From Chryseobacterium sp. (lineage in GTDB: Bacteria; Bacteroidota; Bacteroidia; Flavobacteriales; Weeksellaceae), in contig JAITMC010000009.1 in the NCBI GenBank assembly GCA_031277615.1, positions 62,001-126,000 of the forward strand: a stretch of 64,000 bases of DNA. The letters run 5' to 3'. Positions within the stretch are counted from its first letter, which is position 1; each line of letters starts with the position of its first letter. Below are positions 52,461-61,422 of the stretch, in pieces. The notes under the pieces are model-generated. The model was not told the DNA's origin. It searched no databases and worked only from the letters and a program-made list of their open reading frames with translations. The translations under genes and the position numbers were made by a program.

Positions 52461-53864
52461 TTAAAAATGTACCTGCTGGATTTCTTCCTGGATTTCTTTT
52501 GGGGTTTCGTCTTCGGATTTAACGAAAATCATGGTTACCAGGGCACCGATCAGCATGCAGACTCCGCCAACGACTACATAGTCCATAGCCTGTTTTCCGA
52601 AAATACTGCTTACGATGGGTCCGCCAAGCAGCCCGTTGATAATTTGCGGGATCACGATAAAGAAGTTGAAAATTCCCATATAAACGCCCATTTTTCTTTG
52701 CGGGATGACTTCAATCAGCATAGCATACGGCATAGCCAGAATACTTGCCCAGGCAAAACCTAATCCTATCATTGAGATCCATAGAAGATCTATATTTTTA
52801 ATGAAATACATGGAAATCAATCCCAAGCCTCCACATAATAAAGCTAAAGCATGAGTCTGCTTTTTCCCTATCCATTTGGCAATAGGTGTTAGCAGAAATG
52901 CAAATGGAATGGCCCACAGGTTGTACATTCCGAAGAGCTTTCCGGTAAGATCTCCGGCATCGTTAAATGCTTTGGAGTGGGTATCTTCCGGAGAAAGTCC
53001 CATATGATGGGTTGCCAGTGCACTTGTAGTAAATACCCACATCGTAAACAGGGCAAACCATGAAAAAAACTGAACGATTCCCAGCTTTTTCATCTGTGCG
53101 GGAATGCTTGCAAAATCTTTGAATATATCTGAAAACCTGGACTGTACTACTTCTTCTTTGCCCTCTTCAAATTCCGCAAATTCTTCCGGAGAATATTCCC
53201 TGGTGGTGAAAATAGTATACAGAATGGAGATAAGCAGCAGCACGGCTCCTACATAAAAGGAATAGATTACGTTATCTGCCACGAAACCTTCAGGAGCTAC
53301 ATTGGAAATCCCAAGCTTCGTCAGCCAGTCCGGCAGATAAGAGCCCAGAACCGCCCCGAATCCTATCAGGATCGTCTGTACGGAAAATCCTACTGTTCCC
53401 TGATGTTTAGGCAACATATCTCCTACCAGAGCCCTGAAAGGTTCCATAGCGATATTAACGGATGCGTCCATCATGGCCAGGAAAATAACAGCCAGTAAAA
53501 GTGCTGAAGCGGCAAACATATGCGTTACAGAAGCTGCATTGGGAAGCAATACCAATCCTATGGCACACAGAATGGCTCCGATTAAAAAATAAGGTTTTCT
53601 TCTTCCCAGCGGACTCCAGGTATTGTCGCCCATATGCCCGATAATCGGCTGAACGATCAGTCCGGTGATGGGAGCGACCAGCCAGAACCAGGAAAGCTCA
53701 TGAACATCTGCGCCTAAATTAGCAAGAATACGGCTCGCATTACCATTCTGCAATCCGAATGCCATCTGAATTCCCAGAAACCCCATGCTCATATTAATAA
53801 TCTGAAGCATGGAAAGATTGGGCTTTATTTTCTTTGAATGAGTTGTATGTGCAGCGTTCATCAT
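52461..53864 (-). CDS. MFS sugar transporter (SLC45-like) of the starch locus
   Basis: 467 aa with about 12 TM helices. The MFS loop signature is GHMGDNTWSPLGRRKPY after TM2, and TM1 begins NMSMGFLGIQMAFGLQNGNASRIL, close to plant sucrose/SLC45-type and bacteroidotal maltose transporters. It would carry maltose or malto-oligosaccharides across the inner membrane. Its ATG overlaps the stop codon of the NTF2-like gene by 1 nt (TAATG on the minus strand), indicating translational coupling. It is last in the starch locus; the 3' end abuts the repeat. Confidence 0.9.
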   Translation of the reverse strand: MMNAAHTTHSKKIKPNLSMLQIINMSMGFLGIQMAFGLQNGNASRILANLGADVHELSWFWLVAPITGLIVQPIIGHMGDNTWSPLGRRKPYFLIGAILCAIGLVLLPNAASVTHMFAASALLLAVIFLAMMDASVNIAMEPFRALVGDMLPKHQGTVGFSVQTILIGFGAVLGSYLPDWLTKLGISNVAPEGFVADNVIYSFYVGAVLLLISILYTIFTTREYSPEEFAEFEEGKEEVVQSRFSDIFKDFASIPAQMKKLGIVQFFSWFALFTMWVFTTSALATHHMGLSPEDTHSKAFNDAGDLTGKLFGMYNLWAIPFAFLLTPIAKWIGKKQTHALALLCGGLGLISMYFIKNIDLLWISMIGLGFAWASILAMPYAMLIEVIPQRKMGVYMGIFNFFIVIPQIINGLLGGPIVSSIFGKQAMDYVVVGGVCMLIGALVTMIFVKSEDETPKEIQEEIQQVHF

Positions 53865-54382
53865 TATTTTTTTAATTCTTGTATCAGAAGATCTTCGATA
53901 GCGGATTTCTCGGCAACCACTTTATCCACTACATCGTTAGGAACTGTCATGGAAAGTACATATTGTCTCACCTTCCAGCTTCCGTTGATTTTTTCCACGA
54001 CTCCGGAGCCTCTGCATATCTTCATCTGGGTATCCAGCAATTCGTCAAACCAGGCCAGTTTTCCATCTTTGCTGAAGTGGATATTTCTTTTCAGGGAAGT
54101 GAAGTTCCAGGTCTTTTTTTTATCAAAATAGGGTTTTGCCCATACCATGAAGGCTTTTTTATCCCAGACTTCTGTGGCATCGGTTCCGATAAAAGTAGAT
54201 TCATCGGCAAAATAATTGAAATAGGTATTGAAGTCGGCCTTTGCTGCGGCAACATTGAAGCCGTCTAGCATGGTACTGATTTCAGATTTTTCCTTTTCCA
54301 ATGTTTTGGCAGTCTGTGCTGAAACTACCGAAAACCCGGATAAAAACAGGATTAATGTATAAGCTGCTATTAATTTTTTCAT
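53864..54382 (-). CDS. secreted NTF2-like/SnoaL-like protein (DUF4440 type)
   Basis: 172 aa. It has a signal peptide (1-22, ending SVVSAQ) and one NTF2-like cone-fold domain (about 30-150), with YFADESTFIGTDATEVWDKKAFMVW and a C-terminal SWKVRQYVLSM strand. Such domains bind small ligands or act as catalytic or accessory modules. It is 6 nt from the amylase gene and overlaps the transporter gene by 1 nt, so it is made together with the starch enzymes. Role unknown. Confidence 0.8.
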   Translation of the reverse strand: MKKLIAAYTLILFLSGFSVVSAQTAKTLEKEKSEISTMLDGFNVAAAKADFNTYFNYFADESTFIGTDATEVWDKKAFMVWAKPYFDKKKTWNFTSLKRNIHFSKDGKLAWFDELLDTQMKICRGSGVVEKINGSWKVRQYVLSMTVPNDVVDKVVAEKSAIEDLLIQELKK

Positions 54383-54388
54383 AGTCTT

Positions 54389-56248
54389 TTATTTTTGAAG
54401 TTCAATAATAAACGAAGTTTTTGCAGGAATTGTTGTGGTATGGTTTACGCTCATCTCCATTCCTGAGATGATTTCTTTCCCTTTGGAAAATCCTTTAAGG
54501 GATTCTTCAAAATATTTAAGGTCTACCACCTGTTCTTTTGTACTGTTATTGATCATAACCATTACACTTTCCTTATCGTTATACCTGAAATAGGTAAAGA
54601 CCCCGTCTTTAGGAACGTAATTTTTAGTTTTTCCGGTATGGATCACTTCTTTTCCTTTTCTCCAGTTTAGCAGTTTTGCAGTAAACTCATGGAATTTTTT
54701 TTGTTCGGAAGTTTGGGATGAAGGGTTAAATGCATTCTGCTTGTCGGATTTCCAGCCACCCGGAAAATCTCTACGGATATCGGCATCACCTCCTTTCTTT
54801 TTATTTCCTCTCATTCCTATTTCTGAACCGTAATAGATCTGTGGAATTCCACGAACGGTAGAGATGAGCGTCAATGCCATTTGGTAAGTTTTCGGATCGT
54901 CTTTGAAAATTTCGTTCCAGCGTTCGGTATCGTGGTTTTCAAAGAAGACCATGATATTGTTGATATCCGGATATAAAAAGTCGCTGGTAAAGGAGTTGTA
55001 AAGCCTGATCATTCCGGTGTCCCAGTTTTCTTTTTCACTAAAAGCTTTTGGCATATCACCAAAGAGCATGAAATCCATTACGGAAGGAAGGTTTGAATTG
55101 TAACCTGCCGCCTCTCCGGTTTTAGAGTTTTTCTGCCATGCCGAGATGTGTCCCGCCGTAGACAGCCATGACTCTCCTACGATGTTAAATTTCGGATATT
55201 CGTCGGTAATAGCTTTTGCCCAGGCAGCCATTGCTTCTTTATCATTGTAGGGATAGGTATCTACACGGAAGCCGCCCAGTTCGGCATATTCAATCCACCA
55301 GATGGCATTTTGGGTAAGGTATTTCAGGACCAGAGGATTTTTCTGGTTAATATCGGGCATTGTGGTATCAAACCAGCCGTCCAGGGCATATTTTTTATCG
55401 ATTTCTGAGGCGTTGGTATCAAACTGGGAGGTTGTTTTATAGTTGGATCTTTTAAATCCTTTTTCTCCATCCTCAAACCAGTGAATCCAGTCTTTGGTTG
55501 GTAAATCTTTGATCATCCAGTGGGATATTCCCCAGTGATTGGTTACATAATCCATGACCAGCATCATTTTTCTTTTATTCAGCTCGCGGGAAAGATCTCT
55601 GTAGTCTTCATTGGTTCCGTATCTGCCGTCTATTTTATACAGGTCGGTCTGGGCATATCCGTGATAGGAATATACCTTCTCGTTATCTTCATTTACAGGT
55701 GTTAACCAAACGGCTGTCGCTCCGAGATTCTGGATATAATCAAGGTTTTTCATGATTCCTTTGAGATCGCCGCCATGTCTTCCGTTGGGCTGTTTCCGGT
55801 CTGCTTTTTCTGTCAGTTCCGGTTGGGAATCATTGGTTTCATCACCGTTGGCAAAACGGTCCGGCATAATGAGATACATTACATCTTTTGAAGTGAATGA
55901 TTCGCGGTTTGCAGATCCTGGGTTTCTCTGCTTCAGTTCATAAGTATATGAACCCAGATTCTGCTGTCCGTTTTTAATGTTGATATTAAATTTCGGAACG
56001 TTGATTTCATCAGTATTTATCGTTACAAAGGCATAGTTGGGATTTTCTGTTTTCTGAATTCCTTTCACCTGAACACCGTCTGAAAGTTCGATCTGGTGGT
56101 TGGCAATATCTTTTCCGTAGACCATGATCTGGAGTTCCGGATTTTTCATTCCTTTCCACCAGAAAGCGGGTTCTACTTTTTCCAGCGGCTTTTGTGAAAA
56201 GGCGGCCACTGCCACGGTAAGTGCGGAAACAATATATATTTTTTTCAT
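54389..56248 (-). CDS. periplasmic GH13 alpha-amylase family enzyme (SusA/neopullulanase-like)
   Basis: 619 aa with the ATG at 56246-56248 (a longer frame starts with TTG), giving a signal peptide ending AAFSQ. An N-terminal beta-sandwich (about 22-110, cyclomaltodextrinase-N type) is followed by the catalytic barrel: DYVTNH at 233-238, GFRVDTYPY with nucleophile Asp330, VGESW with acid/base Glu359, and ENHDTERW with Asp440. The C-terminal beta domain is complete. It hydrolyses malto-oligosaccharides, pullulan or cyclodextrins in the periplasm. First gene of a three-gene unit with the NTF2-like protein and the transporter. Confidence 0.95.
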   Translation of the reverse strand: MKKIYIVSALTVAVAAFSQKPLEKVEPAFWWKGMKNPELQIMVYGKDIANHQIELSDGVQVKGIQKTENPNYAFVTINTDEINVPKFNINIKNGQQNLGSYTYELKQRNPGSANRESFTSKDVMYLIMPDRFANGDETNDSQPELTEKADRKQPNGRHGGDLKGIMKNLDYIQNLGATAVWLTPVNEDNEKVYSYHGYAQTDLYKIDGRYGTNEDYRDLSRELNKRKMMLVMDYVTNHWGISHWMIKDLPTKDWIHWFEDGEKGFKRSNYKTTSQFDTNASEIDKKYALDGWFDTTMPDINQKNPLVLKYLTQNAIWWIEYAELGGFRVDTYPYNDKEAMAAWAKAITDEYPKFNIVGESWLSTAGHISAWQKNSKTGEAAGYNSNLPSVMDFMLFGDMPKAFSEKENWDTGMIRLYNSFTSDFLYPDINNIMVFFENHDTERWNEIFKDDPKTYQMALTLISTVRGIPQIYYGSEIGMRGNKKKGGDADIRRDFPGGWKSDKQNAFNPSSQTSEQKKFHEFTAKLLNWRKGKEVIHTGKTKNYVPKDGVFTYFRYNDKESVMVMINNSTKEQVVDLKYFEESLKGFSKGKEIISGMEMSVNHTTTIPAKTSFIIELQK

Positions 56249-56307
56249 AAAGACATTCAATTTAGCATTATATTTTCAACACAATAAACAATTCAGGCTA
56301 TTTTATA

Positions 56308-56458
56308 TCAAAAGGAATAGCCGACTCCTAAACCGAATAAAAAAGCAAATTTCTTCTGCGGATTATCCCTGAAAGCCATCATCGGATGGCCCTGAACAAC
56401 AAGTCCTGTATCCAGCATAAGCCTGTATCCCGGAGATCAGTAAAAAGCTTTTTTTCAT
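56308..56458 (-). pseudogene. remnant of an outer-membrane beta-barrel protein gene
   Basis: On the minus strand an ATG at 56456-56458 opens a normal-looking signal-peptide start (MKKSFLLISG). A different frame then gives YRLMLDTGLVVQGHPMMAFR and finishes FAFLFGLGVGYSF, then a stop at 56308-56310. The last part has the alternating pattern and terminal Phe of an outer-membrane barrel C-terminus. The two parts are out of frame and an in-frame TGA precedes the second, so most of the gene has been lost by internal deletion. It lies inside the starch locus between the GH13 and GH97 genes. Confidence 0.65.
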
Positions 56459-56481
56459 TTGGCTGTTAGCTGTTAAAATTA

Positions 56482-56523
56482 ATGCCCCGGCCCATTTTCC
56501 CAATGTATAATGAGCCGGGGCAT
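56482..56523 (-). terminator. intrinsic terminator of the GH97 gene
   Basis: A GC-rich 10-bp stem (56482-56491 with 56514-56523) and a long loop are followed by a T-containing tract on the minus strand, 22 nt past the GH97 stop. Confidence 0.75.
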
Positions 56524-56544
56524 AACAAACATATGAATTTAAAT

Positions 56545-58701
56545 TTAATTTACAGGCTTGATGGAAATTGCGAAACCGCCACTTCTTGCCATTTTGAAAT
56601 TAATTTTAGATTTGCTTGTGATCTGTTTTTTATAGATGTTATAGCTCTGAGGATTGTCGATATAATCTGCATCTTTTCCGTCTTCATAAATCACGGCCTC
56701 ATATTTTTTTCCTTTATCAAGGAAAGAGAAATCTACGGTGTAGTCACGTTTGTTTTCATCGGTGATTCCTCCTACAAACCAGTTTTCTGTTCCTTTAGCT
56801 TTTCTGGCAGTGATCACATAGTCTCCCGGCTCGGCAGAAAGAATTTTGGTATCATCCCAGTCTGCTGCCACATCTTTAATGAACTGGAAGGCATCCATAT
56901 GCTTCTTGTAGTTCTCAGGAAGATCCGCTGCCATCTGAAGAGGCATATACATCGTTACATAAAGAGCCAGCTGTTTTACGAGAGTCGTTTTCACGAAACG
57001 TTTGTCACCTGGGAAGTAATAATCCAGTTTGGTCTGGAAAATACCCGGCGTATAGTCCATAGATCCTCCCATCCATCTGGTAAACGGAAGTACAGTCTGA
57101 TGATCAGGCTTGTTTCCTCCGAATGCTTCATATTCCGTTCCTCTGGCTGCTTCTGCAGAGATATAGTTCGGATAGGTACGGCTTTCTCCTGTAGGACGTA
57201 CGGATTCGTGGGAATTGATCATGATCTTATACTCGTTTGCCTTTTCGGCAATTCTGTAATAATGGTTGATCGTCCATTGTGAATAATGGTGCTCTCCTCT
57301 TGGAATGATATCGCCAACGTAGCCTGTTTTTACGGCATCATACCCGTATTTGTTCATCAGCTGGAAGGCTTTATCAGACCATCTTTCGTAGTTGGTCGCA
57401 GATCCTGAGGTTTCGTGGTGCATGATCAGCTTAATTCCTTTGGAATGGGCATAATCATTCAGCATTTTGATATCGAAGTCCGGATAAGGGGTAATGAAAT
57501 CAAAAACAAATTCTTTTGAATGTCCGAACCAGTCTTCCCATCCGATATTCCAACCTTCGATCAGTAATCCCTGGAAACCGTTTTCTGCGGCAAAATCGAT
57601 ATATTCCTTAACTTTGGTATTGTTGGCGGCGTGTTTTCCGTTTGGAGTCAGCTTTGTAAAGTCGGTTTTATCGATATGCACATTTTCGGCGGTAGAATAA
57701 GCCCACTGGGATTTACCGATGATCATTTCCCACCATACTCCCATATATTTGGTAGGGTGAATGTAGGAGGTATCGGTATATTTGGTGGGTTCGTTCAGGT
57801 TGAAGATCATTTTGGAATCCATTACCTCTTCGGCTTTAGGGGAAACAATAATGGTTCTCCAAGGGGTAACGGAAGGGGTCTGGATGTATCCTTTAGCTCC
57901 CTGTCTGTCAGCGGTAAGATGCGTTTTGAATTTGAAATTCTGTGCATCCACTTCAAGGTGGGAAGCCGGGTAATCCAATACAGCAGCTTCAGCAACATTT
58001 ACATAAAGGGGTTCTTTACCTTCTTTTTTAAGCATTAACGGAGACTGAACGGCATTTTTCACCAGCTTCTGGGAAGCATTGGCATCTGCAGCCTGGCTCC
58101 ATTTTGCAGGGATTTCAGATACTTTGGTCTCCTGATACTGGTATTCCTGGGAGTCGTAATCTGCTACCATCCACCAGGCTTTCATATCGGTAGGGAAATC
58201 GATCTCTGAATCTTCTTCCCTGATCACGAAATAATTCAGGTTTTTCTGTTGCGGGAATTCATATCGGAATCCAAGACCGTCATTGAACAGTCTGAACTTT
58301 ACCACAATGCTTCTGTCTGTAGAAGCCTGATTAAGGGTAAGGGCAAGTTCATTGTAATGGTTGATATAATTTTTCTTTTCTCCTAAAACCGGCTGCCATG
58401 TTTCGTTTTTAGAATCTCGTTTTTCATCAGTTTTTGTGAAGCCGTTGTTCAGGTCAAATTTAGCATCTTCCGGTTTGGCAATCTCAGACGCAAATTTTAT
58501 AGCAGAGTCTTTAAATAATCTTAATCCTAATTTGGAATCTTCAACCACTACAGCCCCGTTGTATTTCAGATTATAATAAGGAATTCCTTCTTTGAGCTGG
58601 AAATTCATTTCAAATTTCCCGTCCGGAGATTTTAAAGACTGTGCTTTCACACCTACAAACATCATTGAGAGCAAAAGAGCTCCAACAGTAATTTTCTTCA
58701 T
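56545..58701 (-). CDS. susB: GH97 alpha-glucosidase (SusB-like, inverting)
   Basis: 718 aa. It has a signal peptide (1-20). An N-terminal beta-super-sandwich (about 22-270), a (beta/alpha)8 catalytic domain and a C-terminal beta-sheet domain follow the order in Bacteroides thetaiotaomicron SusB. Glu430 (HHETSG), Glu499 (NSHESVRP) and Glu523 (RGTEYEA) fall at a constant offset of nine from SusB Glu439, Glu508 and Glu532, matching the inverting, alpha-glucosidase branch of GH97. It trims malto-oligosaccharides to glucose in the periplasm. It is bounded by terminators on both sides, so it is probably its own transcript or relies on read-through from susCDE. Confidence 0.96.
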   Translation of the reverse strand: MKKITVGALLLSMMFVGVKAQSLKSPDGKFEMNFQLKEGIPYYNLKYNGAVVVEDSKLGLRLFKDSAIKFASEIAKPEDAKFDLNNGFTKTDEKRDSKNETWQPVLGEKKNYINHYNELALTLNQASTDRSIVVKFRLFNDGLGFRYEFPQQKNLNYFVIREEDSEIDFPTDMKAWWMVADYDSQEYQYQETKVSEIPAKWSQAADANASQKLVKNAVQSPLMLKKEGKEPLYVNVAEAAVLDYPASHLEVDAQNFKFKTHLTADRQGAKGYIQTPSVTPWRTIIVSPKAEEVMDSKMIFNLNEPTKYTDTSYIHPTKYMGVWWEMIIGKSQWAYSTAENVHIDKTDFTKLTPNGKHAANNTKVKEYIDFAAENGFQGLLIEGWNIGWEDWFGHSKEFVFDFITPYPDFDIKMLNDYAHSKGIKLIMHHETSGSATNYERWSDKAFQLMNKYGYDAVKTGYVGDIIPRGEHHYSQWTINHYYRIAEKANEYKIMINSHESVRPTGESRTYPNYISAEAARGTEYEAFGGNKPDHQTVLPFTRWMGGSMDYTPGIFQTKLDYYFPGDKRFVKTTLVKQLALYVTMYMPLQMAADLPENYKKHMDAFQFIKDVAADWDDTKILSAEPGDYVITARKAKGTENWFVGGITDENKRDYTVDFSFLDKGKKYEAVIYEDGKDADYIDNPQSYNIYKKQITSKSKINFKMARSGGFAISIKPVN

Positions 58702-58724
58702 AATGACTATTTATAAACTTAAAA

Positions 58725-58755
58725 ATAAAAAAGACTGCCGCTCAGGCAGCAGTCT
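58725..58755 (-). terminator. intrinsic terminator after susE
   Basis: A 7-bp stem AGACTGC/GCAGTCT (58732-58738 with 58749-58755) and a GC-rich loop are followed by a T-run on the minus strand. It separates the susCDE unit from the GH97 gene. Confidence 0.8.
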
Positions 58756-58773
58756 CTGAGTATGTGTATGAAA

Positions 58774-59841
58774 TTATTTCTTAATGAACAGGTATCTTCC
58801 GTCCAGATCATTAAAGAAAACATCATAATTTCCGGCTTCATTTACAGGAATATTTCCTCCGCCTATGGTTGCAGTACCTGAGAAAGGAGTATCTCCACCC
58901 CAGTTAACATCCCAACTGTTGTTAGCTCTGAATTTTGCTTCACCTGCTGTAAGTGCAACATTAGTTAGTCTCCAGATGTGAGGATTTAAAGTTGAAGCAG
59001 TCATATCCTGATCTGCATCCCATCCCGTAGGTGCTGAGGATCCCAGAATTCCGATAGTAGGATAAGGAGCAGATGATACAGTATAAGGTGTCAGAGAATA
59101 CGTTTTAGCATTAATATCAATGGTAAAAGTATAGTAACCTGCTGCAGGAACTGTAAAAGCTCCAGGCTCATTCGTACCATCAAGATTACTTACCGTAACA
59201 TTTCCAGCGGTAAGACCCCATTGCGGATGCCATTCACCTAGATTTTCAAGAAGCTTGAATCCGTCCGCGGCAAAATATCCTGTATAATAGAATTTGTTAA
59301 CATTGACCGGATCTCTGAACAAAGGAAGATTATTGGCATTGTTTTCCCATCCTGATTCTGTAGCTGCTCCCACAAGATAAAGATTTTTCAAACTTACGAA
59401 TGGGGTTATGGTAAGATTCAGAACATTGGAATAATAATTGGTTTGTCCACTGAAAGCAGTTTTAAACCTGGCTTCCACATTGGTTGCTTCACCTGGTTTA
59501 GCTCCCAGATTAAGTAACAAATCATTCAACGCTTTGTGTGTTATGGAAACACTGGATACGTCACCTGATGCTATTACTATTTCTGTCTTGGCAAAATTGG
59601 TCCCTTTAATGCCAAATTCAACCGAATATGAGGGTACAACAGCAGGATTGAATGAAGGAAAAGTATAGGTAAACTTCAATGCTTCAGCAAGAGGTGTTGT
59701 ATTATCAAGGGCAACTGTATTTTTATCAACAGCCAGTGTAGCTGAGGATGATTCATTTAGTATGATCTTATCATCATCTTCACAGGAAACAACAAGTGCC
59801 AGCAATAATGATGAAAATATAATTTTAAAGATATTCTTCAT
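58774..59841 (-). CDS. susE: SusE-like starch-binding outer membrane lipoprotein
   Basis: 355 aa lipoprotein (signal ends VVSC, Cys20). The N-terminal Ig-like domain (about 30-150) resembles SusE/F domain 1. Two starch-binding-like modules follow, with aromatic and polar residues such as LYLVGAATESGWENN...LFRD and PTIGILGSSAPTGWDADQDM. It binds starch on the cell surface beside SusCD. It lies 16 nt downstream of susD in the same transcript. Confidence 0.9.
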   Translation of the reverse strand: MKNIFKIIFSSLLLALVVSCEDDDKIILNESSSATLAVDKNTVALDNTTPLAEALKFTYTFPSFNPAVVPSYSVEFGIKGTNFAKTEIVIASGDVSSVSITHKALNDLLLNLGAKPGEATNVEARFKTAFSGQTNYYSNVLNLTITPFVSLKNLYLVGAATESGWENNANNLPLFRDPVNVNKFYYTGYFAADGFKLLENLGEWHPQWGLTAGNVTVSNLDGTNEPGAFTVPAAGYYTFTIDINAKTYSLTPYTVSSAPYPTIGILGSSAPTGWDADQDMTASTLNPHIWRLTNVALTAGEAKFRANNSWDVNWGGDTPFSGTATIGGGNIPVNEAGNYDVFFNDLDGRYLFIKK

Positions 59842-59857
59842 TTCTTTTAATTTTAGA

Positions 59858-61411
59858 TTAATATCCAGGATTTTGCGTCAGATTTGTATTTGCCTGAAGC
59901 GCTGAGGATGGAATTGGAAATACCTTATACGTGTCAGGAATAGAAGTTCCGTTCACAACACCTCCTTTCCATGGCCATAAGTACGTTCCTCCTGTAAACA
60001 TTCCATACCTGATAAGGTCCTGTCTTCTAACACCTTCTAATCCCAGTTCACGTCCACGTTCATCCAGAACTGTCTGAAGGGAAATGGTAGTTAACGCATC
60101 AGCATTAGCTCTTGAACGGATTAAGTTAACATAAGTAAGAGCCTGAGGAACAGTTGCTGTAGAGGCTCCTCTAAGCGCGCATTCTGCATAGATAAGATAG
60201 GTCTCTGCCAGTCTGAACAAAGGAAAATCCGTTGAAGAAAAGGGGGTCACATTACCCGTTCCATCTGAATTCTTATTTGTAAACTTAATAGATGGATAGC
60301 CGTCTGTCCATTCCTTATAATCATTCATTTCATAATGGTGATCTGTTGTCCAGAAAAGTTTGGCCCTTACATCATTACTTGCTGTAAGCCCTGCAGCACT
60401 GGAAGCAAAAAGACCATACCAGGCTTTTGTTGCTCTGTGTCCTCCCCAGCCTTCTGTTGCTCCATAAGCGGCCAGATTCATGGTTGTAGAGTTCAGGTTA
60501 CCGTTTACAATGTACGTGGTATTCCCATAACTCTGAGAAGAGGTTGCATCTGCAATAAGCGGGAAAATAATTTCTTTGGAAGTATTATTATCTGCTCTGA
60601 AGTTTTTAGCAAAATTGGTTTCCAGCTGGTAACCACCATTTGCAATTACTTTAGAGGCATAGGTTGCAGCATCAGCATATCTTGCCGTACCTGTATAAAC
60701 TTCAGCATTCAGATAAAGTTTGGCAAGAAGCATCTGTACCACAGCCTGATTGGCTCTACCATAGGTATTGGATGGAGCAATTTGACCTTCAATCTCTTTC
60801 AGTTCAGTTTCAACAAAGTTAAAAAGTTCTGCTCTTGTAGCTTCAGGAAGCGGGGCCGTTGTTTCAAAGGTAGTATCATTTACCAATGGGCCTTTTCCAA
60901 AAAAGTCGATCAGGTAATAATAAGACAACGCTCTCAAGAAACGTAATTCGCTGATATACTGTTCTTCATTAGCTACATCCACCTTATTTTTCAGAATCAA
61001 TATTAAATTGGTTGTCTGTGGAATGGTGTAGTAAATTCTGTCATAAACATATTTGAAGAATTTGTTATTTGAATTCCAGCCTGTGGTAGTGGTTAGCTGG
61101 TCAAGACCATTATCACCCCATTTATTTTTCATTCCGTCAGCCGTAAAATCATTGAGATTGACCAATCCACGGATAAACGGAGATTCTCCTGCATTAGCTC
61201 CTGCAATATCAGAATCGTTGGGGCCGCTTACACTTGAAAGAGCAAATGTTGAATACATTCTCGACAAAAGCCCTTCTACAGCATTGGGATCTCTTGCAAG
61301 AAGTTCCTCCAACGTCAATTCAAATTTTGGTTCTGTTTCCAGATCATTGGTACAGGCACTAAAAAATAAACCTGCCATGAGTACCAGACTATATATTTTT
61401 ATCTTTTTCAT
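59858..61411 (-). CDS. susD: SusD/RagB-family starch-binding outer membrane lipoprotein
   Basis: 517 aa. The lipoprotein signal ends FSAC (Cys20). It has TPR-like helices with YISELRFLRALSYYYLIDFFG, the SusD signature, LFRLAETYLIYAECALR near the C-terminus, and ERGRELGLEGVRRQDLIRYG. It caps the SusC channel and binds glycan. It lies 11 nt downstream of susC. The adjacent amylase, GH97 and SusE indicate starch or malto-oligosaccharide as substrate. Confidence 0.96.
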   Translation of the reverse strand: MKKIKIYSLVLMAGLFFSACTNDLETEPKFELTLEELLARDPNAVEGLLSRMYSTFALSSVSGPNDSDIAGANAGESPFIRGLVNLNDFTADGMKNKWGDNGLDQLTTTTGWNSNNKFFKYVYDRIYYTIPQTTNLILILKNKVDVANEEQYISELRFLRALSYYYLIDFFGKGPLVNDTTFETTAPLPEATRAELFNFVETELKEIEGQIAPSNTYGRANQAVVQMLLAKLYLNAEVYTGTARYADAATYASKVIANGGYQLETNFAKNFRADNNTSKEIIFPLIADATSSQSYGNTTYIVNGNLNSTTMNLAAYGATEGWGGHRATKAWYGLFASSAAGLTASNDVRAKLFWTTDHHYEMNDYKEWTDGYPSIKFTNKNSDGTGNVTPFSSTDFPLFRLAETYLIYAECALRGASTATVPQALTYVNLIRSRANADALTTISLQTVLDERGRELGLEGVRRQDLIRYGMFTGGTYLWPWKGGVVNGTSIPDTYKVFPIPSSALQANTNLTQNPGY

Positions 61412-61422
61412 TTTTATCGAGA

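Noticed and set aside
56482-57282. 266-codon plus-strand frame over the end of the GH97 gene
   Set aside because: Antisense to a well-conserved enzyme with catalytic residues in place, and it begins inside the terminator hairpin.
60335-60946. 203-codon plus-strand frame inside susD
   Set aside because: Antisense shadow; Cys/Ile-rich composition typical of reverse-complemented coding sequence.
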